A stretch of 64,000 nucleotides of DNA from Cellulomonas sp. SLBN-39 (GCF_006715865.1 NZ_VFOA01000001.1:1302001-1366000), one strand, 5' to 3'. Shown: positions 11,736-21,537, counted from the first letter of the stretch. The notes: generated by a model not told the origin, from the letters alone. Numbers and translations are program-made.

Positions 11736-12746
11736 ATGGAATTCCGTTACCTCGGCAACAGCGGTCTCAAGATCTCCGAGATCACCTACGGCAACTGGCT
11801 CACGCACGGCTCGCAGGTCGAGAACGACATGGCGACGCGGTGCGTGCGCGCGGCGCTCGACGCCGGCATCTCGACGTTCGACACCGCGGACGTCTACGCG
11901 AACACCAAGGCCGAGTCCGTCCTGGGCGAGGCCCTCAAGGGCGAGCGGCGCGAGTCGCTCGAGATCTTCACGAAGGTCTACTGGCCGACCGGGCCCGGAG
12001 GCAAGAACGACACGGGCCTGTCGCGCAAGCACGTCATGGAGTCGATCAACGGCTCGCTGACCCGCCTGCAGACCGACTACGTCGACCTGTACCAGGCGCA
12101 CCGGTTCGACACCGAGACCCCGCTCGAGGAGACGATGCAGGCGTTCGCCGACATCGTGCGCCAGGGCAAGGCCCTGTACATCGGCGTCTCGGAGTGGACC
12201 GCGGACCAGCTGCGTGCCGGTCACGCCCTCGCCAAGGACCTCGGCGTGCAGCTCATCTCGAGCCAGCCGCAGTACTCGATGCTGTGGCGCGTCATCGAGG
12301 ACGAGGTCGTTCCCGCCTCGCGCGAGCTCGGCGTCTCGCAGATCGTCTGGTCGCCCGTCGCGCAGGGCGTGCTGACCGGCAAGTACAAGTCGGGCCAGCA
12401 GCCGCCGGCCGGGTCCCGCGCCACGGACGAGAAGGGCGGCGCGAACATGATCAAGCGGTTCATGAACGACGACGTCCTCACCCGCGTGCAGGGCCTGGCA
12501 CCGGTGGCCGAGGAGCTGGGCCTGTCGATGGCGCAGCTCGCGGTGGCGTGGGTGCTGCAGAACGACAACGTGGCCGCCGCGCTCATCGGCGCCTCGCGCC
12601 CGGAGCAGGTGCAGGAGAACGTCAAGGCCGCGGGCGTGCGCATCCCGGCCGAGCTGATGGCCCGCATCGACGAGGTCCTCGGCGACGTCGTCGAGCGCGA
12701 CGCGGCCAAGACCGCGGAGACGGCCCCGAAGGGCCGCGTCGCCTGA
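11736..12746 (+). CDS. Aldo/keto reductase, Kv-beta-like subfamily
   Basis: A 336-residue TIM-barrel NADPH-dependent oxidoreductase. The catalytic tetrad is intact: Asp49 and Tyr54 in FDTADVYAN, Lys80 in EIFTKVYW and His122 in YQAHRF. The sequence MEFRYLGNSGLKISEI at the start and SSQPQYSMLWR, IVWSPVAQGVLTGKY in the middle are typical of the group that includes potassium-channel beta subunits and YghZ. It starts at ATG 11736 after a G-rich ribosome site. It follows the hydrolase by 58 bp and ends at a strong hairpin. The physiological carbonyl substrate is unknown. Confidence 0.94.
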   Translation: MEFRYLGNSGLKISEITYGNWLTHGSQVENDMATRCVRAALDAGISTFDTADVYANTKAESVLGEALKGERRESLEIFTKVYWPTGPGGKNDTGLSRKHVMESINGSLTRLQTDYVDLYQAHRFDTETPLEETMQAFADIVRQGKALYIGVSEWTADQLRAGHALAKDLGVQLISSQPQYSMLWRVIEDEVVPASRELGVSQIVWSPVAQGVLTGKYKSGQQPPAGSRATDEKGGANMIKRFMNDDVLTRVQGLAPVAEELGLSMAQLAVAWVLQNDNVAAALIGASRPEQVQENVKAAGVRIPAELMARIDEVLGDVVERDAAKTAETAPKGRVA

Positions 12747-12751
12747 CGCAC

Positions 12752-12788
12752 GGGTGCCGACGCCCCTCACCCCGGGGCGTCGGCACCC
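12752..12788 (+). terminator. Terminator after aldo/keto reductase
   Basis: 15-bp perfect stem (12752-12766 with 12774-12788), 7-base loop, starting 5 bp after the stop codon. Confidence 0.85.
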
Positions 12789-12794
12789 GCCCGG

Positions 12795-12823
12795 TTGACG
12801 GAACAGGTGAACCAGGGTTCACT
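12795..12823 (+). promoter_or_regulatory. terC promoter with palindromic operator
   Basis: TTGACG (12795-12800), 17 bp, TTCACT (12818-12823). The spacer and -10 hold a perfect palindrome GTGAAC-CAGG-GTTCAC (12807-12822), placed where a repressor would block polymerase. The regulator is unknown; a metal-responsive one would fit the riboswitch downstream. Confidence 0.55.
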
Positions 12824-12831
12824 TTTTCCTC

Positions 12832-12930
12832 GTGGAGGGGAGTATCCCCCGACGCTGCGTCGTCACTACGGCCGTCCCACGGCGGCCCGGTGCAGCGGGC
12901 CCGCACGGCGGGCCGGGAGAGACCTCCGGT
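12832..12930 (+). ncRNA. yybP-ykoY (manganese) riboswitch upstream of terC
   Basis: Conserved blocks of the yybP-ykoY class appear in order: GGAGGGGAGTA, GTCGTCACTACGG, a variable arm ending CCCGGTGCA, then GGCCGGGAGAGACCTCCGG. The GGAGG at the 5' side pairs with the CCTCC in GAGAGACCTCC as the closing helix. The element ends about 27 bp before the terC start, close enough to control ribosome access. Members sense Mn2+ and commonly precede TerC-type genes. Confidence 0.82.
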
Positions 12931-12956
12931 TGGTGCTGACGACCGGAGGAGTGCTC

Positions 12957-13982
12957 ATGGACGTGCCCTTGTGGATCTGGCTGGCCGTGCTCGGCGCGAT
13001 CGTGCTGATGCTGGCGATCGACCTGTTCGCGCACCGGCGTGCGCACGTCATCCACGTGCGCGAGGCCGCGCTGTGGTCGGCGGTCTGGGTGGGCTGCGGC
13101 GTCGGCTTCGGCGCCCTCGTGTGGCACTACGGCGGTGCCGTCGCCGGCCAGCAGTACTTCGCCGGCTACCTCATCGAGAAGTCCCTGGCGGTCGACAACG
13201 TCTTCGTCTGGGCGATCATCTTCACGTACTTCGCCGTGCCCCGGGAGCTGCAGCACCGCGTGCTGTTCCTCGGCGTGCTCGGCGCGCTCGTGTTCCGTGG
13301 GATCTTCATCGCCGGCGGTGCCGCGCTCATCGAGAGCTTCGGCTGGGTGCTGTACATCTTCGCCGCGTTCCTGCTGTACACCGGCTACCGCATGCTGCGG
13401 ACCCGCAACGACCACCTCAACCCCGAGGACTCGCGGGCGTGGCGCCTGTTCCGCCGGACCGTGCCGATGACCGACGCGTTCCACGGCCAGCGCCTGCTCG
13501 TCCGCCAGAACGGCGCCCTGCTCGCCACGCCCCTGCTCGCCGTGCTGATCCTGGTCGAGGTCACCGACATCGTGTTCGCCGTCGACTCGATCCCGGCGAT
13601 CTTCGCGGTGACCGACGACGTCTTCCTGGTGTTCACCGCCAACGCGTTCGCGATCCTGGGCCTGCGCGCGATGTACTTCCTGCTCGCCGACCTCATGCAC
13701 CGCTTCATCTACCTCAAGATCGGCCTGTCGTTCGTGCTCATCTGGGTCGGCATCAAGATGCTGCTCAAGATCGACCTGTTCTACATCCCGACCGCCGTCT
13801 CGCTGGCCGTCATCACGACGATCCTCACCGTGTCGATCGGTGCGAGCCTGTACGCCACGCGGGGTCAGGGCCGCCGTGCCCTCGCCGAGCCGACCGACCC
13901 GCCGTTCCACGTCGCCACCCCCGAGGAGACCGCGATGCTCGAGCCCGTCTTCCGCCGCGCACGGACCACCGCACCCCGGTGA
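12957..13982 (+). CDS. TerC/Alx-family membrane protein (probable Mn2+ exporter)
   Basis: A 341-residue integral membrane protein with seven to nine hydrophobic segments. The intramembrane acidic motifs KSLAVDNVFVW (near residue 75) and ILVEVTDIVFAVDSIPAIFA (near 205) carry the conserved aspartates and glutamate of the TerC fold. Family members export manganese, possibly to load exoenzymes. The start is set by GGAGGA six bases before ATG 12957; the open frame extends upstream through the riboswitch and is not coding there. It overlaps the next gene by GTGA, so the two are translationally coupled. Confidence 0.94.
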   Translation: MDVPLWIWLAVLGAIVLMLAIDLFAHRRAHVIHVREAALWSAVWVGCGVGFGALVWHYGGAVAGQQYFAGYLIEKSLAVDNVFVWAIIFTYFAVPRELQHRVLFLGVLGALVFRGIFIAGGAALIESFGWVLYIFAAFLLYTGYRMLRTRNDHLNPEDSRAWRLFRRTVPMTDAFHGQRLLVRQNGALLATPLLAVLILVEVTDIVFAVDSIPAIFAVTDDVFLVFTANAFAILGLRAMYFLLADLMHRFIYLKIGLSFVLIWVGIKMLLKIDLFYIPTAVSLAVITTILTVSIGASLYATRGQGRRALAEPTDPPFHVATPEETAMLEPVFRRARTTAPR

Positions 13983-14371
13983 CCGGCACGCCCGGGACGA
14001 CCGACGCCCCCGCCCTCCCGGCCGACGAGGCCGGCGGGGCGACGGGGCCGACGCCGCCCGGGCGTCCGGCACGGTCCTCGTGGACCTTCCTGACCAACCA
14101 CGCGCACGTCCTGCTCACGGTCGCCCGCGAGCCGGACGTGCGCGTGGCCGACCTCGCGGCCCGGGTCGGCATCACGGCCCGCGCCGCGCTGCTGGTGCTG
14201 CGCGACCTCGAGGACGCCGGCTACCTGCGCCGCGAGCGGGTCGGGCGCCGGACCCGGTACCGGGTGCAGGAGCACCGGCCGCTGCGGCACCCGAACGAGG
14301 CGTCGCACGAGGTGGACGAGCTGATCGCCGTCTTCACGGACCGACAGGACGACGGCGTCCGCGGGGGGTAG
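13979..14371 (+). CDS. Winged-helix (MarR/ArsR-like) DNA-binding protein
   Basis: A 130-residue protein with a Pro-rich, probably disordered first 35 residues and then a winged helix: WTFLTNHAHVLLTVAREPD, VADLAARVGITARAALLVL (HTH) and LRRERVGRRTRYRV (wing). This small family (length near 130, TFLTNHAHVLL motif) is frequent in actinobacteria and its targets are undescribed to my knowledge. The GTG at 13979 overlaps the terC stop as GTGA. Coupling to terC suggests a role in metal or stress response, but the sequence gives no metal-binding cysteines. Confidence 0.82.
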   Translation: MTGTPGTTDAPALPADEAGGATGPTPPGRPARSSWTFLTNHAHVLLTVAREPDVRVADLAARVGITARAALLVLRDLEDAGYLRRERVGRRTRYRVQEHRPLRHPNEASHEVDELIAVFTDRQDDGVRGG

Positions 14372-14401
14372 CGGTCGCCGTCGTCCCGTCGGGTCAGCCC
14401 G

Positions 14402-16039
<1,638 letters not shown>

Positions 16040-16504
16040 TCAGCCGTACGGCGGCTGGATGACCGTCGCGTCACGCGTCGCCCCCGCGGCCCGCGCGGCC
16101 TCGACCGTGAGCTCGACGTCGACCAGCGGCCCCTCGACCAGCAGCGGCTCGCCGTGCCCCGTCTCCCCCGACCACCGCACCGCCGCCCGCGCGGGCGGCA
16201 CGAACGTCACGCCGGCCGGCAGGTGCACCACCGCGGCGGCGCGCACACCCAGGTCCTCCGCGCGCCGCACCAGCACCGACCGCACCTGGGGCAGGCGCTC
16301 GACCGTGCGGGCCAGCAGCCGCGCCCGGCGGTCCCCCGCGCGGAACGTCACCACGATCAGCCCCGCGTCGTCGTGCACGTCGCCGGTCGCCATGGAGTCC
16401 ACGTTCACGCCACGCGTCGCGAACACCGCCGCGAGCGCCGCGACGCTGCCCGTGCGGTGGTCCGCGCGCACGTAGCCGACCCAGCGGACGTCGTCCTCGG
16501 TCAT
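16040..16504 (-). CDS. ACT-like regulatory-domain protein coupled to a dehydrogenase
   Basis: A 154-residue protein. Residues 7-80 (VGYVRADHRTGSVAALAAVFATRGVNVDSMATG...) look like an ACT domain of the acetolactate-synthase small-subunit kind, with a short-distance match to a beta-alpha-beta-beta-alpha-beta fold; the C-terminal half is unassigned. The ATG at 16504 overlaps the stop of the upstream dehydrogenase gene as ATGA, so the two are made together. A role as a ligand-binding partner of that dehydrogenase is inference. It ends facing the xylanase upstream region. Confidence 0.65.
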   Translation of the reverse strand: MTEDDVRWVGYVRADHRTGSVAALAAVFATRGVNVDSMATGDVHDDAGLIVVTFRAGDRRARLLARTVERLPQVRSVLVRRAEDLGVRAAAVVHLPAGVTFVPPARAAVRWSGETGHGEPLLVEGPLVDVELTVEAARAAGATRDATVIQPPYG

Positions 16505-17619
16505 GCCCGGACCTCCTGCGGTGCGTGGAGCCCCGCGCCGGCCGGCACGGGGTCGAGCCAGGGCGCCGTGGCGGCGTCGATCGCGGCCGCGGCCTGCGCG
16601 AGCCGCGCGTCCTCGTCGGGCGGCAGCGGGTCGAGCAGCACGCGCGACCACCCCTCGGGCCCGAGCACCACGGGCACGCCGAGCACGCCGTGCGCGGGTG
16701 CACCGCCGACGGTCGCCTCGCCGTCGAGCACCACCTGCCCGGCGACGACGATGTCGCGGCCGTCGAGGATCGTGTCGAGCAGGTCGATCGTGGCCGACGC
16801 GGTGCCGGTGGCGGTCTTCGCGCCCGACTGGTGCGTCATGAAGGGCCGCATGACGACGCGCAGGTCCGGCGGCCACGAGTCGATCAGCGCGAACGCCTCA
16901 CCGATGTCCTGCGAGGCGACGGCGATGAGCTCGGCCTTGGCCGCGGCGATCTCGTCGGGGAACGTGCTCAGCGTGCGGGGTCCGCGCAGGCGGGCGACGG
17001 CCCGCTCCCGCTCGGCGACGTCGAGGCCGCCGATCCGCACCGTCGACCACAGGGGCACCGCGTCCTCGCCGTGCTGCCCGCCCACGAACCCGCCGACGCG
17101 GTGCCGCCGGACCCCCAGCTGCACGGCCAGCTCGCGGCGGAACCGCAGCGTGTCCAGCCACGCCCCCATGCCGATGACCCGGTGCCGGCCCAGCCGCTCG
17201 GCCATGATCGCGACCGCCAGCTCGACCGGGTTGGACACCACGACGACGACCTCGCTGCCGGACCCGTGCTCGGCGAGCGCGTCCGCGTAGGCGCGGAAGA
17301 CGGCCGCGTTGTCGGCGGCCAGGCCCGCCCGGCTCGGCGGCAGCCCGTCGTTGCGGGGCGTCACGGTGCGGCCCGCGGCCACCACGACGACGTCGGCGAC
17401 GACGTCCGCAGGGTCGAGCGCGACGTCGAGCATCGGGGCGTGCTCGTCGTAGGCGTCGATCAGGTCGACCCGCAGGCCGTGCACCGCACGCCCCGACGCA
17501 CCGCCCGGCCGCCCGACGAGCTGGAGCCGCGACGTCGTCGGCAGCAGCTGCCGCTCCACGAGCTGCGTGCACACCTGTCGTCCGACGTCACCCGTCGCCC
17601 CCAGCACCGCCACGTCCAT
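16501..17619 (-). CDS. Lactate/malate dehydrogenase-family protein (divergent)
   Basis: A 372-residue NAD(P)-dependent 2-hydroxyacid dehydrogenase-like protein. The Rossmann motif is GATGDVG (residues 8-14); VVSNPVE marks the cofactor region, LDTLRFRREL supplies the conserved Asp and Arg, and GGQHGEDAVPLWS supplies the catalytic His. It is some 50 residues longer than typical malate dehydrogenases and diverges after the His motif, so the substrate may differ. The ATG at 17619 begins the Rossmann strand. Its 3' end overlaps the ACT-like gene by four bases. Confidence 0.8.
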   Translation of the reverse strand: MDVAVLGATGDVGRQVCTQLVERQLLPTTSRLQLVGRPGGASGRAVHGLRVDLIDAYDEHAPMLDVALDPADVVADVVVVAAGRTVTPRNDGLPPSRAGLAADNAAVFRAYADALAEHGSGSEVVVVVSNPVELAVAIMAERLGRHRVIGMGAWLDTLRFRRELAVQLGVRRHRVGGFVGGQHGEDAVPLWSTVRIGGLDVAERERAVARLRGPRTLSTFPDEIAAAKAELIAVASQDIGEAFALIDSWPPDLRVVMRPFMTHQSGAKTATGTASATIDLLDTILDGRDIVVAGQVVLDGEATVGGAPAHGVLGVPVVLGPEGWSRVLLDPLPPDEDARLAQAAAAIDAATAPWLDPVPAGAGLHAPQEVRA

Positions 17620-17708
17620 CCTGTGAGACTACGGACGGCACGTGTCGTGCACGTTGCACGTCCCGCCGACCGGGTGCCGGCCACCCACGGACTGGGACGT
17701 GGGTCGTC

Positions 17709-18257
17709 TCAGGAACCTGCGGGTGCCCGTCCGGCGTCGAGCGCCCGGGCGACGAGCCGGGCGTTGCGCAGCGCCCGCTCCCGCAGACGGTCCAGCTCGT
17801 ACGGCGTCCACGTGACGCGCGCGGGGGCGCGGGGGAAGTACTGCGGCAGGACGGCCGCGGTGAGCATCGCGTGCAGGCGGTCGGACATCCGTCCCCGGTC
17901 GCCGAGCGGCAGGGCGAGGGTCGTCGCGACGTCGGCCGCCAGGTTCCAGACGTCGAGCAGCGCAGCGGCCGGCGGCGGTGCACCCACCTGTGCCACCCAG
18001 CGGCGGGTGGCGTCGACGTCGACGGGCTCCGCGACCTCGGGCCGGGCGTCCTCGGCGCGGCCCGACCGCGCGTGCACCCATGCCGCGCACGCCTGCACCG
18101 TCGGCCAGACGAGCAGCGCGCCGTCGTGGACGAGCAGCGCGTCCGACCCGTCGGCGGAGGACTCCGTCCAGACCACCCGCAGGTGCCCGTCGACGAGCAC
18201 GGACGACGGCCCGCCCCACGCACCGAGGCGCAGCGACCGCCCGTCGGGCGTCGTCAC
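17709..18257 (-). CDS. Hypothetical protein, no recognised domain
   Basis: A 182-residue cytosolic protein without signal peptide or membrane segment. The N-terminal half reads like antiparallel beta strands (RSLRLGAWGGPSSVLVDGHLRVVWTE), the C-terminal half is helical with many Arg and Ala. It contains no motif I can assign. The GTG at 18257 lies one base after the stop of the small membrane-protein gene, so the two form an operon. Confidence 0.7.
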   Translation of the reverse strand: MTTPDGRSLRLGAWGGPSSVLVDGHLRVVWTESSADGSDALLVHDGALLVWPTVQACAAWVHARSGRAEDARPEVAEPVDVDATRRWVAQVGAPPPAAALLDVWNLAADVATTLALPLGDRGRMSDRLHAMLTAAVLPQYFPRAPARVTWTPYELDRLRERALRNARLVARALDAGRAPAGS

Positions 18258-18258
18258 G

Positions 18259-18543
18259 TCAGGCCGGGCCAGGCGTCTCGGCGGGACCGGCGGGCTCGTC
18301 CTCGGGCACCGGGCGCGGCGGCGTCAGAGGCGGGAACATCGACCCGACGACGTACCCGCCGCCGATCGCGAAGGCGACGGGCACCCAGCGCGGGTGGTCG
18401 AGCAGCAGGATCATCGGGGTGATCCCGACAAAGTTGCAGGCGATCCGGGACCACGTGCCGTAGCGCAGCACCACGAAGCGCGACGCGTGCCCGAAGGCCA
18501 GCGCGACGAGCGCCGCCACGGCGACCGCGAGGAAGAGTTCCAC
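18259..18543 (-). CDS. Small membrane protein, unknown function
   Basis: A 94-residue protein with two or three hydrophobic stretches: residues 2-17 (ELFLAVAVAALVALAF), 33-48 (RIACNFVGITPMILLL) and 52-68 (WVPVAFAIGGGYVVGSM), ending in an acidic, Pro-rich cytosolic tail. There is no catalytic motif. It is directly followed by the hypothetical gene at 17709-18257, with which it is probably co-transcribed. Confidence 0.72.
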   Translation of the reverse strand: MELFLAVAVAALVALAFGHASRFVVLRYGTWSRIACNFVGITPMILLLDHPRWVPVAFAIGGGYVVGSMFPPLTPPRPVPEDEPAGPAETPGPA

Positions 18544-18616
18544 GCGGGGACCCTAGCGGCCCGCGACGGCCCGCCGGCCGGGACCGGCCCCAGCGGCACC
18601 CGATCGGGCGACGGCG

Positions 18617-18988
18617 TCAGAAGTCGAAGATGTCCTCGAGCCAGGAGTCCTTCTTCTTGCGCTTGCGGCCGTCGTAGCCGTACCGGGGGTCGCGCGGATC
18701 ACGGCGGCGGTCGTCGTACCGGGGGTCGTAGCCGGTGGCGCGCGGGTCGGGCGCCGGGTAGACGGGGCGCGGGTCGGGAGTCCCGTACACCGGGCGGGGG
18801 TCGGGGGCCGCGGCGCCGGGGACGGCGCGGGGGTCCATGCCGCCGACGGGCGTGGTGGCGGCGCGGTCGAGGATCTTGTCGAGCTCGCCGCGGTCGAGCC
18901 AGATGCCGCGGCACACGGGGCAGTAGTCGATCTCGACGCCCTGGCGCTCGGACATCACGAGCTGGGCCTGGTCCACCGGGCACTGCAT
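18617..18988 (-). CDS. zf-TFIIB-type zinc-finger protein with Pro-Asp-Arg repeats
   Basis: A 123-residue protein. The N-terminus carries a four-cysteine-type zinc knuckle, MQCPVD...YCPVCRGIWLDRGELDKIL, as in the zf-TFIIB family; only three cysteines plus Asp/His-like partners are visible. The middle is a low-complexity tail of PDPRPVY-like and DPRY-like repeats (residues 50-105), then a basic KRKKK patch and an acidic end (EDIFDF). The family is common in bacteria and its biochemical role is not established. Confidence 0.85.
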   Translation of the reverse strand: MQCPVDQAQLVMSERQGVEIDYCPVCRGIWLDRGELDKILDRAATTPVGGMDPRAVPGAAAPDPRPVYGTPDPRPVYPAPDPRATGYDPRYDDRRRDPRDPRYGYDGRKRKKKDSWLEDIFDF

Positions 18989-19035
18989 GGGGTGCTCCCT
19001 CCGTCGTCTGCGACGAACCTACGCGATCAGGCAGG

Positions 19036-20226
19036 TCAGGCGGGCCGTCCAGGCAGGGTGCGCTGCCAGGCCACGATGCGGTCGACGGCCTCGGCGACGA
19101 CCTCGGGGGCCGACGCGAACGACAGCCGCACCCAGTCGCGGCCGTGCAGCGGGTCGAAGTCCGTGCCGGGGGTCAGCGCGACGCCCGCCTCGTCGAGCAG
19201 CCGCGCGCACCACGTGACGGAGTCCAGGCCCGAGGCGGACACGTCCCCGTACAGGTAGAACGCGCCGTCGGCCGGGGCGACCGGGTCCCAGCCGAGGTCG
19301 GGCAGGCGCTCCAGCAGCAGCGCGCGCGAGGCCGCGTACCGCTCCACGTTGGCCCGGGCCGCGGCCATGCCCTCGGCGCTGAACGCCGCGACGCCCGCGT
19401 GCTGCGCGAGCGCCGGCGGGCAGAGCGCCACGTTGCCCGCGAGCGCGTCGACGGGGCCGACGAGGTCGTCGGGCAGCACGAGCCAGCCCAGCCGCCAGCC
19501 GGTCATGGCCCAGTACTTGGAGAAGGAGTTCACGACGACGGCGCCGTCGTGCAGGTGCGCGGCGGCGGTCGCGGGGGCGGGGGTGCTGCCGCTCGCGTCG
19601 GGGTAGGTGATGCCGTGGTAGATCTCGTCGCTGACCAGGCGGACCCCGTGGGCGCCGCACCAGCGGGCGAGGGCGGTGAGCTCGTCGGGCTCGATCATCG
19701 TGCCGGTGGGGTTGGCGGGGCTGGCGACGACGAGGCCGTCGACGGGCGGGTCGAGGGCCTCGAGCTGGGCGACGGTCGGCTGGTAGCGCTGCTCGGGGCC
19801 GCAGGGCAGGTCGACGACCTCGACGCCGAGCGCGGTGAGGATGTTCGCGTACGCGGGGTAGCCGGGGCGGGCGAGGGCGACGCGGTCGCCGACGTCGAAC
19901 GCGGCGAGGAACGCGAGCACGAACCCGCCGGACGACCCGGTGGTGACGGCGACGCGCGCGGGGTCGACGTCGACGCCGTACGTCTGGCCGTAGTGCGCGG
20001 CGATCGCCGCGCGCAGCCCGGGCGCGCCCAGCGACTCGGTGTACCCGAGGTCGCCGGCGGTGAGCAGGTCGATCGCGCGCTGGCGGACCACGTCGGACGC
20101 GCCGGTGGAGGGCTCGCCCGCGCAGAGGTTGAGCACGTGCTCGCCCGCGGCGCGGCGCGCGTTGGCGGCGGCGAGGATCTCCATCACGGCGAACGGGGGC
20201 ACGTGCGCACGGCGGGCGACCTTCAT
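19036..20226 (-). CDS. Class I/II pyridoxal-phosphate aminotransferase
   Basis: A 396-residue fold-type I aminotransferase, aspartate-aminotransferase-like. Visible are LCAGEPSTG (near 35), the TGSSGGF cofactor loop, SPANPTGT, VSDEIYHG and the PLP-lysine motif SFSKYWAMTGWRLGW near 225. It transfers amino groups between amino acids and 2-oxo acids; substrate preference cannot be set from sequence, but the pattern fits the AspC/AlaA-like branch. The ATG at 20226 follows GAGG; the frame stays open further upstream without a ribosome site. It is downstream of, but separated by 26 bp from, the toxin gene. Confidence 0.92.
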   Translation of the reverse strand: MKVARRAHVPPFAVMEILAAANARRAAGEHVLNLCAGEPSTGASDVVRQRAIDLLTAGDLGYTESLGAPGLRAAIAAHYGQTYGVDVDPARVAVTTGSSGGFVLAFLAAFDVGDRVALARPGYPAYANILTALGVEVVDLPCGPEQRYQPTVAQLEALDPPVDGLVVASPANPTGTMIEPDELTALARWCGAHGVRLVSDEIYHGITYPDASGSTPAPATAAAHLHDGAVVVNSFSKYWAMTGWRLGWLVLPDDLVGPVDALAGNVALCPPALAQHAGVAAFSAEGMAAARANVERYAASRALLLERLPDLGWDPVAPADGAFYLYGDVSASGLDSVTWCARLLDEAGVALTPGTDFDPLHGRDWVRLSFASAPEVVAEAVDRIVAWQRTLPGRPA

Positions 20227-20252
20227 GCCCCCATCCTCTCGCCTCCGGTCGA

Positions 20253-20513
20253 TTACCGGTCGTAGACCTCTCGCCGATGCGCGGCACGTACCACGGTGAC
20301 GGTCAGGGTGGAGTCGACGACGTCGTAGATGACCCGGTAGTCGCCCACCCGGATACGCCATGCGTCGTCCTCGCCGACGAGCTTCCTCGCGCCCCGAGGG
20401 CGCGGGTCGACGGCCAGCGCCTCGATGGCGTCGACGATCTTGACCCGGACAGGACGCGGGAGCTTCTTCACCTGGCGCGCCGCAGCGGAGGTGAAGTCGA
20501 TCTGCCAGGTCAC
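20253..20513 (-). CDS. RelE/ParE-family toxin
   Basis: An 86-residue basic protein of the RelE/YoeB/ParE fold: FTSAAARQVKKLPRPVRVKIVDAI at the start, then DDAWRIRVGDYRVIYDVVD and the C-terminal VRAAHRREVYDR. The arrangement WRIRVGDYRVIY is typical of RelE mRNA interferases that cleave mRNA on the ribosome. The start overlaps the stop of the upstream antitoxin gene as ATGA, the standard antitoxin-toxin order with coupled translation. Confidence 0.93.
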   Translation of the reverse strand: MTWQIDFTSAAARQVKKLPRPVRVKIVDAIEALAVDPRPRGARKLVGEDDAWRIRVGDYRVIYDVVDSTLTVTVVRAAHRREVYDR

Positions 20514-20773
20514 GACGTCAGATCAGCTCGCAGGTCCTTCAGGGACACCCGCTCACCGTCGTCCTCAGCCTTGGCCCGGCGGTAGGCCTCGACGTCCTGC
20601 GCCATCTCGAAGGCCTCGAGGTCCTCGAGGTCCTCGACCCCGATCACGACCGCCGCGAGCTTCCCGTGGCGGGTCACACCGATCCGCTCGCCGCCGTACA
20701 TGGCACGCCCCAGCACGTCAGCGAGGTGCTCTCGCAACTCTCGGGTGGTCACTTCCCCGGTGACGGTATCCAT
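20510..20773 (-). CDS. Phd/YefM-family antitoxin
   Basis: An 87-residue antitoxin. The N-terminal DNA-binding part TTRELREHLADVLGRAMYGGERIGVTRHGKLAAVVIGVEDL is the Phd/YefM signature; the acidic C-terminal helix is the toxin-binding region. The ATG at 20773 is chosen because a TATAGT -10 element ends six bases before it and no ribosome site exists, so the message is likely leaderless; a longer frame of ten residues upstream has no support. Autoregulation at the adjacent palindromes is expected. Confidence 0.92.
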   Translation of the reverse strand: MDTVTGEVTTRELREHLADVLGRAMYGGERIGVTRHGKLAAVVIGVEDLEDLEAFEMAQDVEAYRRAKAEDDGERVSLKDLRADLTS

Positions 20774-20779
20774 AGAGGC

Positions 20780-20809
20780 ACTATAGCCACACATCAACAT
20801 GTGTACACA
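20780..20809 (-). promoter_or_regulatory. Toxin-antitoxin promoter with overlapping palindromes
   Basis: ACACAT-CAAC-ATGTGT (20789-20804) and the self-complementary TGTGTACACA (20800-20809) overlap just upstream of the -10 TATAGT (complement of about 20780-20785). This fits the operator of a Phd-type autorepressor. Confidence 0.7.
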
Positions 20810-20823
20810 CCTACGCGTCTAGT

Positions 20824-21351
20824 TCATCCGCGGGTGTCGAGGGCGTCTCGGATGTGGGCGACGATGCCGTCGGCGGCGGCCTCGATCTCGGCGAGGGTCG
20901 TCTCGAAGCCGGCGTCAGGGCCGTACCAGGGGTCGTCGACGTCGAGCAGGTGCTCGGGCTGGTCCGGGCCGGGGGCCGCGGGGTCGAAGGTGCGCAGCAT
21001 GCGGATGCGTCCGGTCAGGGCGGGGTCGTCGCCGGCGAGGCGGCGCAGCGCGCGGGCGTGGGCCGACGTCATGGGCAGCAGCAGGTCGCGGGCCAGCAGG
21101 TCGGACGCGCGGACCTGGCGGGCGTGGTGGCCCGTGCCGTCGTCGTACCCGTGCGCGCGCAGCACCGCGCGGGCGCGACGGTCCACGGGGTTGCCGTGCT
21201 CCTCGTCGCTGATGCCGGTGGAGTCGACCACGACGCGGTCACCGAGGCCGGCGGCCTCGAACCGGTCGCGGAGCACGACCTCGGCCATCGGCGAGCGGCA
21301 GATGTTGCCGGTGCAGACCGTCATCACCCGGTACACGTCCTGCTGCGTCAC
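20824..21351 (-). CDS. Low-molecular-weight protein-tyrosine phosphatase
   Basis: A 175-residue phosphatase. The P-loop CX5R is CTGNICR (Cys13-Arg19) at the N-terminus followed by SPMAE, and the general acid is in the DVDDPWYG loop near residue 145. Family members remove phosphate from protein tyrosines or act in polysaccharide control. The GTG at 21351 has GAGG six bases ahead; an internal ATG nine codons later is possible. The frame stays open far upstream across other genes, which is not coding. Confidence 0.93.
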   Translation of the reverse strand: MTQQDVYRVMTVCTGNICRSPMAEVVLRDRFEAAGLGDRVVVDSTGISDEEHGNPVDRRARAVLRAHGYDDGTGHHARQVRASDLLARDLLLPMTSAHARALRRLAGDDPALTGRIRMLRTFDPAAPGPDQPEHLLDVDDPWYGPDAGFETTLAEIEAAADGIVAHIRDALDTRG

Positions 21352-21537
21352 GCCCGTCCTCGCTCTCCTCGGTCCTCCGCGTCCGGCACCCGGTGCCGCC
21401 GTGAGCGTATCCGGCGGGGCGATTCGTCCCCTGTGCCCCCTTGTGACCGGCGGCGGACGGCCACACGGACCCAGCCGGGGGTCACGGCGGCGGCGGGGCG
21501 GGCGAAAGGCCTGGTCGGGGTGGGGTTGGATGGTGCC

